From Candidatus Zixiibacteriota bacterium (GTDB taxonomy: Bacteria > Zixibacteria > MSB-5A5 > GN15 > FEB-12), in contig JADFPZ010000006.1 of the NCBI GenBank assembly GCA_022562075.1, forward strand, positions 1-33,712: DNA of 33,712 nt, given 5' to 3'. Each line of letters begins with the position of its first letter. Positions within the stretch are counted from its first letter, which is position 1. Both the position numbers and the translations under genes were made by a program. This document shows, piece by piece, positions 17,027 to 24,422 of the stretch. A model generated the notes under the pieces. The model searched no databases. It saw only the letters and a list, made by a program, of their open reading frames with translations, and was not told where the DNA came from.

Positions 17027-19260
17027 AGCGAAGCGTAATATTAGGCGATTCGTTCCCGGACGTTGCGTTGCATTATCTAACGTCGCTTATTAAGCGCCGG
17101 GAATATGCCAATGTAGTCAAATACTACGAAGATAATCGTAGCGAATTTGATGCATTCGGCGGCACCAGAGCAGGCCAATCACTTCATCTGGTGTCACAAG
17201 CCTACGCTTCACTCAATAACCACCCTTCAGCGCTAAGAATCGCTCGACTGGCTCAACAAAAAGCCGTCGAAGATGGCGATTCGATTTTACTCGCTGAGAT
17301 ATTTGCTACTATCGGATCGGTACTGATTCGATTGGGTGAGTACAAAGAAGCAGAAAAGGCTTATCGTGATGCGGAGTCTATTTTCCGCAGAAACGACCAA
17401 CTCGAAGGACAATGCCGGGCATTAAACCAGCTCTCCGGATTGTTTTTCAGACAAAACGATTATCAGAATTCACTGGCTATTTTAACAGATGCTTTGAATA
17501 TCGCTCACCAACTGGGTGACACCAAAAAGATTGCCTATATGATGGGCAACCTTGGCCGGTTGAATACTTTCTTAGGCGATTTCCCGGAAGCAACCAAGCA
17601 TTTGCAGCTTAACATTGATGTCTCTACCGAATTGAATGACTGGCTTGAAGTAGGCAGAGCCTATTTGTCGTTAGCCTATGTTCACATTCAAACCGGAGAG
17701 TATCAATCAGCTGAAGAAAACTTGCAAAAAGCTAAAGAGTTCTTGAGCAAACAGAAAAGTGAAAGAGATGATATTATTTATCTCACTTATCTGGGAGAAC
17801 TCTATCGCCATATGGGACGGCTGTCCGAAAGTGAATCGATTTTAAGAACGGCACTTCAGCAAGCTGAAGAGATAGCGCCCGGCACAACTTTGGCCGGACG
17901 CGCTATGCGCCATCTGGCAGAATTGTATGTCATAGAGCAGAAGTTCCAGGTTGCCGGCAGAATGGCGGCCAAATCGATGACAATAATGCAAAAAGCATCT
18001 GACAGAGTCGAATGTGGAGCTCTCTACAAACTCAAAGCAGTTATCGCCGATAACTCTAAAGACAAGGCGGCTTGTCAGAAATTCTTCAATCTTTCCATTA
18101 ATTTGCTTTCTGATTCGGGAGTGCGTTTTGAAAAAACCGATGCACTTGTAAAGGCAGGCATGTCTGAAGCTTTTAGTAAAAGGAAACGCCTTATGTTTCT
18201 TTTTAGAGCTGAAGAATTCTATGCCCGCTATCGCATTGCACCGCAATTAGACAAAGTAGGCGCCTTGATTCAGGAATTGGGCGAAGTTGGATCGGGCAGG
18301 GCAACCAGTAAGCCTGTTCGGAAATCTGCAGAATCCGAATTTCTAACCAATTCAAGTGATATCAAACGCTTTATGAGCCAGCTTTCTATCATCGGCAAAA
18401 TGGATTTGACGATTTTGCTGACCGGTGAAACAGGCGTGGGCAAGGATCATCTGGCCCGTTACTATCATTCTCAAGTCAGGCCCGATGGGCCGTTTGTAGC
18501 CATCAACTGCGCCTCGGTTCCGGAGACGCTCTTAGAGTCGGAACTATTTGGTCATAAAAAAGGGGCCTTTACCGGCGCTGACTCTGACAAGCTCGGCTTG
18601 TTTGTCTCGGCCAATGGTGGCGTTCTTTTCTTAGATGAAATTGGCGATATGCCGATTGCCTTACAGGCCAAACTTCTGGGAGTACTGGAGCACAGAAGAG
18701 TTTTGCCTCTTGGCTCTACCAAAGAGGTTGAACTGGACGTAGCTTTAGTGGCCGCTACGAACCGTAACTTAGAAGAGATGGTCGAGCAGGGACAATTCCG
18801 GCGAGATCTCTACTATCGGCTAAGCGGCATGTCATACCATATTCCTGCTCTAAGAGAGCGCAAAGAAGATATTCCTCTTCTTTTGAATCACTTTATTAGC
18901 AGTTCGAGTTTAATTTTGGACTCGGGCATAATCCCCGAAGAAATGCTCCGGCAATTTCTGGAGTATGACTGGCCCGGAAATGTGCGGGAGCTTCAGAATA
19001 AAGTGAAGAAACTTGAAGTGATGACACAGCTGGTAGCCGAAGGTGACTTAGTTGAGCTGACCAGGTCTCTCTTGTCTGCAGATGACGAGATCAAAAACCA
19101 CAGCTTAACTCAGAAAGTTGCTGAGTTTGAAAGGCAACTTATTGTGGAAGCTCTCTTAGCTGCCAAAGGCAACAAATCGAGAGCGGCCAGATTTCTGGGC
19201 ATTCACGAGGCCACCGTGCGTACCAAACTGAAACGTTACGGTATCAGCCTGGCTGGTTAA
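17023..19260 (+). CDS. Sigma-54-dependent activator with N-terminal TPR sensor domain
   Basis: 745 residues. Residues about 15-420 are TPR-like helical repeats (for example AEIFATIGSVLIRLGEYKEAEKAY at 91-114, AYLSLAYVHIQTGEYQSAEENL at 213-234). The AAA+ domain follows: Walker A GETGVGKD at 468-475, sigma-54 contact loop GAFTGA at 514-519, Walker B GGVLFLDE at 532-539, and the arginine-finger region FRRDLYYRL. The C-terminal Fis-type HTH (about 705-743) contains GNKSRAARFLGIHEATVRTKLKRYG. There is no response-regulator receiver, GAF or PAS domain, so the TPR domain must be the sensor, perhaps of a protein or peptide. It is made together with the exported protein upstream (4-nt overlap). Its likely target, a sigma-54 promoter, lies only 270 nt downstream, and rpoN itself is at 28758. 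Confidence 0.9.
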   Translation: MKRSVILGDSFPDVALHYLTSLIKRREYANVVKYYEDNRSEFDAFGGTRAGQSLHLVSQAYASLNNHPSALRIARLAQQKAVEDGDSILLAEIFATIGSVLIRLGEYKEAEKAYRDAESIFRRNDQLEGQCRALNQLSGLFFRQNDYQNSLAILTDALNIAHQLGDTKKIAYMMGNLGRLNTFLGDFPEATKHLQLNIDVSTELNDWLEVGRAYLSLAYVHIQTGEYQSAEENLQKAKEFLSKQKSERDDIIYLTYLGELYRHMGRLSESESILRTALQQAEEIAPGTTLAGRAMRHLAELYVIEQKFQVAGRMAAKSMTIMQKASDRVECGALYKLKAVIADNSKDKAACQKFFNLSINLLSDSGVRFEKTDALVKAGMSEAFSKRKRLMFLFRAEEFYARYRIAPQLDKVGALIQELGEVGSGRATSKPVRKSAESEFLTNSSDIKRFMSQLSIIGKMDLTILLTGETGVGKDHLARYYHSQVRPDGPFVAINCASVPETLLESELFGHKKGAFTGADSDKLGLFVSANGGVLFLDEIGDMPIALQAKLLGVLEHRRVLPLGSTKEVELDVALVAATNRNLEEMVEQGQFRRDLYYRLSGMSYHIPALRERKEDIPLLLNHFISSSSLILDSGIIPEEMLRQFLEYDWPGNVRELQNKVKKLEVMTQLVAEGDLVELTRSLLSADDEIKNHSLTQKVAEFERQLIVEALLAAKGNKSRAARFLGIHEATVRTKLKRYGISLAG

Positions 19261-19273
19261 TATTTGTGTGATG

Positions 19274-19302
19274 TGACAGAGAGTTATCCACACTCTCTGT
19301 CA
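19274..19302. repeat. Hairpin after the regulator gene with a DnaA-box-like loop
   Basis: TGACAGAGAG, loop TTATCCACA, then CTCTCTGTCA: a perfect 10-bp stem 14 nt after the regulator stop. No T run follows, so alone it is a weak terminator. The segment CAGAGAGTTA (19277-19286) is complementary to TAACTCTCTG in the 5' arm of the next terminator (19370-19379), so the two structures could exclude each other. Confidence 0.6.
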
Positions 19303-19363
19303 TTCGCTTTGAAAAAACAGTAAGTCGCGTTTACGACTACGAATTCATGTTACATTCCTTTTT

Positions 19364-19408
19364 GGGCAGTAACTCTCTGAAAATCAGAGAGTTACTGCCT
19401 TTTATTTT
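19364..19408 (+). terminator. Strong Rho-independent terminator of the regulator operon
   Basis: A 16-bp perfect stem, GGCAGTAACTCTCTGA at 19365-19380 and its complement at 19384-19399, with a 3-nt AAA loop, followed by TTTTATTTT. The orientation fits transcription from the TPR/sigma-54 regulator. Confidence 0.92.
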
Positions 19409-19412
19409 GATC

Positions 19413-19434
19413 TGCTCGTAGATCTATACGAGCA
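19413..19434. promoter_or_regulatory. Palindrome placed as an upstream activating site for the sigma-54 promoter
   Basis: TGCTCGTA, six bases, TACGAGCA: a perfect 8-bp inverted repeat centred about 134 bp upstream of the predicted sigma-54 start at 19558. Enhancer sites for sigma-54 activators are usually dyads 80-200 bp upstream, so this is a good candidate for the HTH of the adjacent regulator. A shorter dyad, AGTCG-N6-CGACT, lies at 19323-19338. Confidence 0.5.
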
Positions 19435-19531
19435 AATCATATCGCATTACCTTGCGAAAGCTTCACGTTTACTATTTAAGTCGTTGAATAATAATAAGTT
19501 GCCATGCGTTCAGGGAGCGCTATAGCAGAAA

Positions 19532-19547
19532 GGGCACGGCTGTTGCT
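19532..19547 (+). promoter_or_regulatory. Sigma-54 (-24/-12) promoter
   Basis: GGGCACGGCTGTTGCT matches the consensus TGGCACR-N4-TTGCW at every defined position except the first T. The -24 GG (19533-19534) and -12 GC (19545-19546) have the required 10-nt spacing. The predicted start is near 19558. It lies in an intergenic region directly downstream of a sigma-54 activator gene. Confidence 0.75.
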
Positions 19548-19557
19548 TAAAGATAGC

Positions 19558-19662
19558 TTGTCATTTTTGCTCGAAGGGTACTGTCGAGGTACTCCGTTCT
19601 TCTTTTCTCTTTGGTGAAGAGGCTGCCCGCACGTGAGGGGTGTGCGGGTGGTCTATTTTTTT
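19558..19662 (+). ncRNA. Predicted sigma-54-dependent small RNA (~105 nt)
   Basis: Its boundaries are the predicted sigma-54 start (about 19558) and an intrinsic terminator (CCCGCAC 19626-19632, loop, GTGCGGG 19642-19648, T run 19656-19662). Two further hairpins are possible: GGGTAC/GTACTC (19576-19581 with 19589-19594, one G-U pair) and CTCTT/AAGAG (19607-19611 with 19617-19621). A pyrimidine-rich stretch between them (around 19596-19611) could be exposed and pair with purine-rich ribosome binding sites. No convincing ORF is present. It resembles no RNA family I know. The alternative is that it is the attenuated leader of the symporter operon rather than a free sRNA. Confidence 0.55.
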
Positions 19663-19750
19663 GCTGTCTGGTGTTTAGACGAATCAAGCTTTAATAATAA
19701 TCAGTCATATTTTAACAATTCATAAACTTGTTGCTTTGCCCTGCTTTGAA

Positions 19751-19770
19751 GCGGATTTTTGGAAATCCGC
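19751..19770. promoter_or_regulatory. Inverted repeat in the symporter leader
   Basis: GCGGATTT, loop TTGG, AAATCCGC: a perfect 8-bp stem followed by AATTTTG, so it may act as a weak terminator or as an operator. GCGG-N12-CCGC has the same frame as the +1 palindrome at 16572-16593. Twelve bases further on, ATGTGA-AAG-TCACAT (19782-19796) is another short dyad just before the AAGGGAG ribosome binding site. Confidence 0.45.
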
Positions 19771-19813
19771 AATTTTGTTGAATGTGAAAGTCACATCTGA
19801 AGGGAGCCGCCGG

Positions 19814-21253
19814 ATGGAAGCAAACAGCGTCATGGTCATTTCGTTTATAGTCTACAGCCTCTTTATAGTTGGGGTTGGTCTCTTTTCGATGAAACGGCGT
19901 AAGGACACCGATGAGGACTACGTCCTGGCCAATCGTGAGCTGGGACCCTGGGCTTCGTCACTGTCGGCCTCGGCCTCGTCGGAGTCCGGCTGGGTCATGC
20001 TGGGACTGGTCGGTTTGGCTTTTAACAGCGGCTTGTCGGCCATGTGGATTATTCCCGGCATAGCAGCCGGTTATCTCTTTAACTGGTTCGTGATTGCAGA
20101 AAAACTCAGAAAAGCCAGCCTAAAAAGCGGTGCCGTTACTTTGCCACAATTTATCGCCGGCATGTTTGACAGCGACTCTCGCCTGCTGCGCTTGATTCCT
20201 GTTATTGTAATTACTGCGGCTATGTTAGGATATGTAGCGGCACAGATGAACGCCGCCGGCAAGGCTTTTGAAGTTACCTTTGCTCTGCCCTACCAGAGCG
20301 GAGTTTTGGTCGGGGCTGTGATTGTGCTGGCCTATACTGTTACCGGCGGCTTTCGGGCAATCTGCTGGACTGATATTATTCAGGCTTCGTTTATGTTGGT
20401 TGCGCTTATAGTAATGCCGCTGGTCATGCTCAGCGAAGTTGGCGGCTATGAAATATTCAGTTCGCTGCTGACTGCAACTGATCCAAACTTGCTGAGTCTC
20501 TCAGGCGGTATGAGCGGCTATGGCCTTTTAGGCTTTGTCATTGGCATGCTGGGTATCGGACTGGGTTATCCCGGACAGCCGCATATACTTTCCAGATTTA
20601 TGGCCGCCAAAGATAGTGAGACTGTCAAAAAAGCCGGACTGATTGCCTTTGTCTGGATGGCGGCGGTTTATACCGGAGCAATTTCTTTTGGCATGTTTGC
20701 CCGGGCTTATTTTGGAACGCTGGCCGATGCCGAGCAGGCCCTGCCTCTGGCCTGCAGCGAACTTCTGCCGCCGGTGCTGGCGGGCTTCGTAATCGCGGCC
20801 ATTGTGGCGGCTATCTGTTCTACCGCCGACTCTCAGTTGATAGTCGTCTCTTCTGTTATCTCGCGGGACGTTTTCGGCTGGGGGAAAAAAGAAGATAAAA
20901 CTTCGCCCGAAGTCATTGCCCGCCACCAGCGGCTCGACAGATGGGTGCTGGTTGGCTTAGCTGTGGTAGCTGTCTTTTTTGCGCTGACTGAGAACAGAAT
21001 TATATTTGATTTTGTGCTATATGCCTGGTCCGGACTGGGGGCAGCCTTCGGGCCGGTCATAATATTGGGGCTGCTCTGGAAAAAAACTACTAAGCAAGGC
21101 GCCATTGCGGGAATGCTGACCGGCGCTGTTGTTACTGTCGTCTGGAAAAATGTGGCAGTACTAAAAGCTATCGTCTATGAACTGGTGCCGGCGTTTTTAC
21201 TGGCTCTGGCTCTGACCTGGCTCGTCAGCTTGATGACCCAGAAGAACAAATGA
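19814..21253 (+). CDS. Sodium/solute symporter (SSS family, PutP-like)
   Basis: 479 residues when started at the ATG at 19814 (MEANSVMVISFIVYSLF), which has AAGGGAG about 8 nt upstream; a longer frame from 19736 would swallow the leader repeats. About 13 membrane helices are expected. Family marks include YVLANRELGPWASSLSASASSESGWVMLGL near the N-terminus, GGFRAICWTDIIQASFMLVAL (the SSS signature), GYPGQPHILSRFMAAK and ICSTADSQLIVVSS, all typical of sodium/proline symporters. It imports proline or a similar amino or organic acid with Na+. It is followed after 20 nt by the penicillin-acylase gene, so both probably form one operon; the hydrolase may release amino acids that this protein takes up. 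Confidence 0.9.
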   Translation: MEANSVMVISFIVYSLFIVGVGLFSMKRRKDTDEDYVLANRELGPWASSLSASASSESGWVMLGLVGLAFNSGLSAMWIIPGIAAGYLFNWFVIAEKLRKASLKSGAVTLPQFIAGMFDSDSRLLRLIPVIVITAAMLGYVAAQMNAAGKAFEVTFALPYQSGVLVGAVIVLAYTVTGGFRAICWTDIIQASFMLVALIVMPLVMLSEVGGYEIFSSLLTATDPNLLSLSGGMSGYGLLGFVIGMLGIGLGYPGQPHILSRFMAAKDSETVKKAGLIAFVWMAAVYTGAISFGMFARAYFGTLADAEQALPLACSELLPPVLAGFVIAAIVAAICSTADSQLIVVSSVISRDVFGWGKKEDKTSPEVIARHQRLDRWVLVGLAVVAVFFALTENRIIFDFVLYAWSGLGAAFGPVIILGLLWKKTTKQGAIAGMLTGAVVTVVWKNVAVLKAIVYELVPAFLLALALTWLVSLMTQKNK

Positions 21254-21273
21254 CAAAGTGCTAATTTAAGATT

Positions 21274-23685
21274 ATGGCAATGAAGAAAAAAACCAGACAG
21301 ATAATCTTGATGGTCGTCAGCTTGTGCCTGGCGGTTGTTTTAGGCGGCGGCTTCTATGTTTATTTTTGGCTCCAAAATTCGCAACCGCTCAGAGCAGGCA
21401 TAATTTCAACAAATGCAATAGACAGAGAGGTAGAGATAACGTTTGACCAGATGGGCATTCCGCAAATCTGGGCGGAGACAGAGCCTGACGGTTACTTTGC
21501 GCTTGGCTATCTGCATGCTAATGACAGATTATTTCAAATGGATATGGCCCGCCGGTTGTCACAGGGCAGAATGTCTGAACTGCTGGGAAAGATAGCATTA
21601 GAAAGTGATATACGTCAGCGTCGCATCGGTCATAACAGAATTGCAGCTGCGGCCATTAAAAATTTGAGTGAAGCAAACAGAAGAAAACTTCAGGCTTACA
21701 CAGACGGTGTCAATTATTACAAGATTTCGGCCAAAGCTCTGCCGTTTGAGTATCTGCTTTTGGGGAAAGAGTTTGAAAACTGGAAAGTTTACGACTGCTT
21801 GACTCTGCTCAGTTTTCAATCCTGGTTTTCTGACGCCCTCCAGAATCATGATCAGTTTTTTCTTAAACTTAGTGAGTCTGTCGGAGAGGAGTTGGCCAAG
21901 TCGCTTTGTTTTGTTTACCCGGACTGGGCGCCGGTTACAGTCCCTGATACCGGTACGATAGATACGATTGAATCCAAGAGTCCTGAGCTTGGCCTGCTAA
22001 AACCGAAAATGCCAACTGATACTGAATTCTTTAGACCCAAACAGACTCCATACCTGATGACCAATTCTTCGAATGCCTGGGTAGTGGGTCCGAATAAGAG
22101 CAAAAGCGGCCAGGCCATGCTGGCCTCTGACCCGCACCTGCAGATAAATCAGCTGCCTCAGTTCTGGCAGATGATCGGGCTGCACATTAAAGAAACAAAT
22201 CTTAACGTTTTGGGTATCACTGCTCCCGGTCTGCCATTTGTGATAATGGGGCATAATGGGGCTGCCGCCTGGGCCTTTACAGCCGGCGGAGTTGACATTA
22301 CTGATTACTACCTTGAAGAATTAAATGCCGAAGATTCGACACTATACCGGACAGCTTCGGGCTGGGAAAAACTCAAATTCGCAGTCGATACGATTTTTAG
22401 CGCCGACTCAGACAGCTCTATCATTTTGAAGACGTCTATCACCAGACATGGACCGCTTTTCGATAATTTGTCTGAGAGTAACAAGACATATTCATTTAAG
22501 TGGGCGGGTTACGATGTCGACTTAAACCTGTCCTGCAGTGCGGCCTTTGCCTTGCAGGAAGTCACCAGCTTTGAAGAATTTCGTAAGATTGTAACTTCTT
22601 TGGGGGCGCTTGATGCCAATTGGTTGTACGCCGACAAAAACGGAAATATCGGATATCAACTGGGTACACCGATTCCTATCAGGCAGACTACTAATTTCTG
22701 TCTGCCGTTATCTGGTAAAATAGCCGAGCATGATTGGCAGGGCTACTATCCGCTGCCTGAGACACCGCACTCTTTAAATCCTGAGCAAAACTGGCTGGCC
22801 AGCTGCAATAACTTGCCATCGCGAAGAGCAGAGTTTGCAGAACTTAGCGGAAGTTTCATGCCGGGCAGGATAATGCGCATTACCGAACTGATGAACGAGA
22901 GCCAGGTATTATCCTCGACTGATTTAAGCAAATTTCAAAACGACAGAGTAGATGTATATCTCTTACGTTGGAAACAAGTAATGTTCTCCGCTCTGTCTAA
23001 ACTGGGTGAATCAGACCTGGCTGATATGATTCGAAATTGGGATGGCAGTACCTCGGTTAGCTCAAAAGAAACTTCCATGGCAGTAGAGTTTGTTGAACAG
23101 TTAAGGAAGCATATTTTTGAAGACGAACTGGGAGAGTTGTCTGGCGGCGTGCGATCGTTTTGGATAGACGAAGTGTTTGAAAACACTGACTTACATTTTT
23201 GGTTTGACGATTTAAGCACCAAAGACGCTGTAGAAACTGCTTCAGAAATTTCGGTAAGAGCAATGTCGGCTGCTCTAAGAATAGTAGACGGCCGAAGCTG
23301 GGGAGAATTAAACAGTCTGTCAATGAACCACCCCATGGGGCAAGTGCCAATACTTGGTGATTATTTAACCCTGAACCACGGTCCCTGGGAGTGGCCGGGT
23401 ACTGCCAGCACGTTAAATGCCTCTTATATCGTTTCTAATAGTGAAAACGGTTACAGTACTGTGGTAGGTGCCAGCTGGCGGTTTGTGATAGATTTTTCAA
23501 AAGTCGACGAAGCAGAATTTACTCTGCCAGCGGGTAACTCCGGCAACCCCATGAGCGAACATTTTTTTGATTTCTACGATTTCTGGCGTTACGGTGGCAA
23601 GTGGAAAGTACCAATCTCATATGAAAGAGTAAAAGAAAAAGCTGTCTCTGTTCTGACAATTCAACCTGCCCAAAGCTCTGATTAG
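21274..23685 (+). CDS. Penicillin acylase family (Ntn-hydrolase) enzyme, exported
   Basis: 803 residues, the full length of the precursor family. An N-terminal signal anchor (about 9-33) sends it to the periplasm. The alpha chain part carries FDQMGIPQIWAETEPDGYFALGYLHANDRLFQMDMARR. The self-cleavage site and nucleophile follow: NSSNAWVVGPNKS with Ser266 as the probable N-terminal serine of the beta chain, then the conserved MLASDPHLQINQLP and GHNGAAAWAFTAGG. Family members cleave amide bonds in penicillins, cephalosporins, acyl-homoserine lactones or lipopeptides; the substrate cannot be read from sequence. The start is the ATG at 21274 or 21280, without a clear Shine-Dalgarno. It converges with the nucleotidyltransferase, 2 nt apart. 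Confidence 0.92.
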   Translation: MAMKKKTRQIILMVVSLCLAVVLGGGFYVYFWLQNSQPLRAGIISTNAIDREVEITFDQMGIPQIWAETEPDGYFALGYLHANDRLFQMDMARRLSQGRMSELLGKIALESDIRQRRIGHNRIAAAAIKNLSEANRRKLQAYTDGVNYYKISAKALPFEYLLLGKEFENWKVYDCLTLLSFQSWFSDALQNHDQFFLKLSESVGEELAKSLCFVYPDWAPVTVPDTGTIDTIESKSPELGLLKPKMPTDTEFFRPKQTPYLMTNSSNAWVVGPNKSKSGQAMLASDPHLQINQLPQFWQMIGLHIKETNLNVLGITAPGLPFVIMGHNGAAAWAFTAGGVDITDYYLEELNAEDSTLYRTASGWEKLKFAVDTIFSADSDSSIILKTSITRHGPLFDNLSESNKTYSFKWAGYDVDLNLSCSAAFALQEVTSFEEFRKIVTSLGALDANWLYADKNGNIGYQLGTPIPIRQTTNFCLPLSGKIAEHDWQGYYPLPETPHSLNPEQNWLASCNNLPSRRAEFAELSGSFMPGRIMRITELMNESQVLSSTDLSKFQNDRVDVYLLRWKQVMFSALSKLGESDLADMIRNWDGSTSVSSKETSMAVEFVEQLRKHIFEDELGELSGGVRSFWIDEVFENTDLHFWFDDLSTKDAVETASEISVRAMSAALRIVDGRSWGELNSLSMNHPMGQVPILGDYLTLNHGPWEWPGTASTLNASYIVSNSENGYSTVVGASWRFVIDFSKVDEAEFTLPAGNSGNPMSEHFFDFYDFWRYGGKWKVPISYERVKEKAVSVLTIQPAQSSD

Positions 23686-23687
23686 AG

Positions 23688-24410
23688 TTATTCCAATAGA
23701 TATTTGATTTTTTCAACATCATTATTTGCCCTGTCATAATCATCGTGCCTGCCAATATCCAGCCAGTAGCCATCGTAAGGATATGAATTGATAGCAGCGC
23801 CTTTGTCAAGCAGTTCATACATCAGAGTGTCAAAACCATAAGCTTTTTCAGCCGGAACAAAGTTGAGTATCTTTTTTGAAAAAACGTAAATACCCATTGA
23901 TACGACAAAGTTAAAAACCGGCTTTTCGTTAAAGCCAACTACCTGGCCGCTCTCGTCAACAGACAGGACTCCGTAGTCAGCCTGGCTGTGACGTTCGTAA
24001 GCAGCAATTGTTAAAGCCGATTTACTTTTCAGATGCTGTTTAAATAAATTTTCAAAATTCAGATCGGTTATGACATCGGCATTGGCGACAATAAAATGTT
24101 CGGGCAGGTTCTTTATCAGCTTTAAGGGACCGACTGTTGAGAGAGGTTTTTCTTCATGTGAATAGGAAATTTTTAATCCGAGTTTTGAGCCATCCCCCAG
24201 AGCTGATTCAATCTTTTCGGCCAGGTGATTGACAGCCATCCGAATAATTTTCACGCCGGTTCGCTGCATCTGCCTGAGTAGTATTTCAACAACCGGCTGG
24301 CCGCCTACCGGCAGCAGCGCTTTGGGAGTTTCGTCTGTTTCCGGCATCAGCCTGGATCCTTTACCCCCTGCCAGCACCACTGCTGTAATTGAATTATCTA
24401 TTGCAGGCAT
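23688..24410 (-). CDS. Sugar nucleotidyltransferase (RmlA/ManC-like, short form)
   Basis: 240 residues. The NTP-transferase signature is AVVLAGGKGSRLMPETDETPKALLPVGGQPVVE near the N-terminus; then NADVITDLNF (metal-binding Asp), GFNEKP, and GYWLDIGRHDDYDRAN at the end. It has no hexapeptide repeat domain. It should activate a hexose or heptose-1-phosphate with an NTP for polysaccharide synthesis. It lies 12 nt after the epimerase gene, so the two act together in making a nucleotide sugar. Confidence 0.85.
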   Translation of the reverse strand: MPAIDNSITAVVLAGGKGSRLMPETDETPKALLPVGGQPVVEILLRQMQRTGVKIIRMAVNHLAEKIESALGDGSKLGLKISYSHEEKPLSTVGPLKLIKNLPEHFIVANADVITDLNFENLFKQHLKSKSALTIAAYERHSQADYGVLSVDESGQVVGFNEKPVFNFVVSMGIYVFSKKILNFVPAEKAYGFDTLMYELLDKGAAINSYPYDGYWLDIGRHDDYDRANNDVEKIKYLLE

Positions 24411-24422
24411 GTAGTCATTATC

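Noticed and set aside
19284-19292. TTATCCACA, a perfect DnaA box
   Set aside because: Only one copy, in the loop of a hairpin, with no cluster of boxes, no A/T-rich unwinding region and no dnaA or dnaN nearby; not evidence for an origin.
19782-19796. ATGTGA-AAG-TCACAT as a CRP site
   Set aside because: The half-sites fit TGTGA/TCACA but the spacer is 3 instead of 6, so it is not a standard CRP site.
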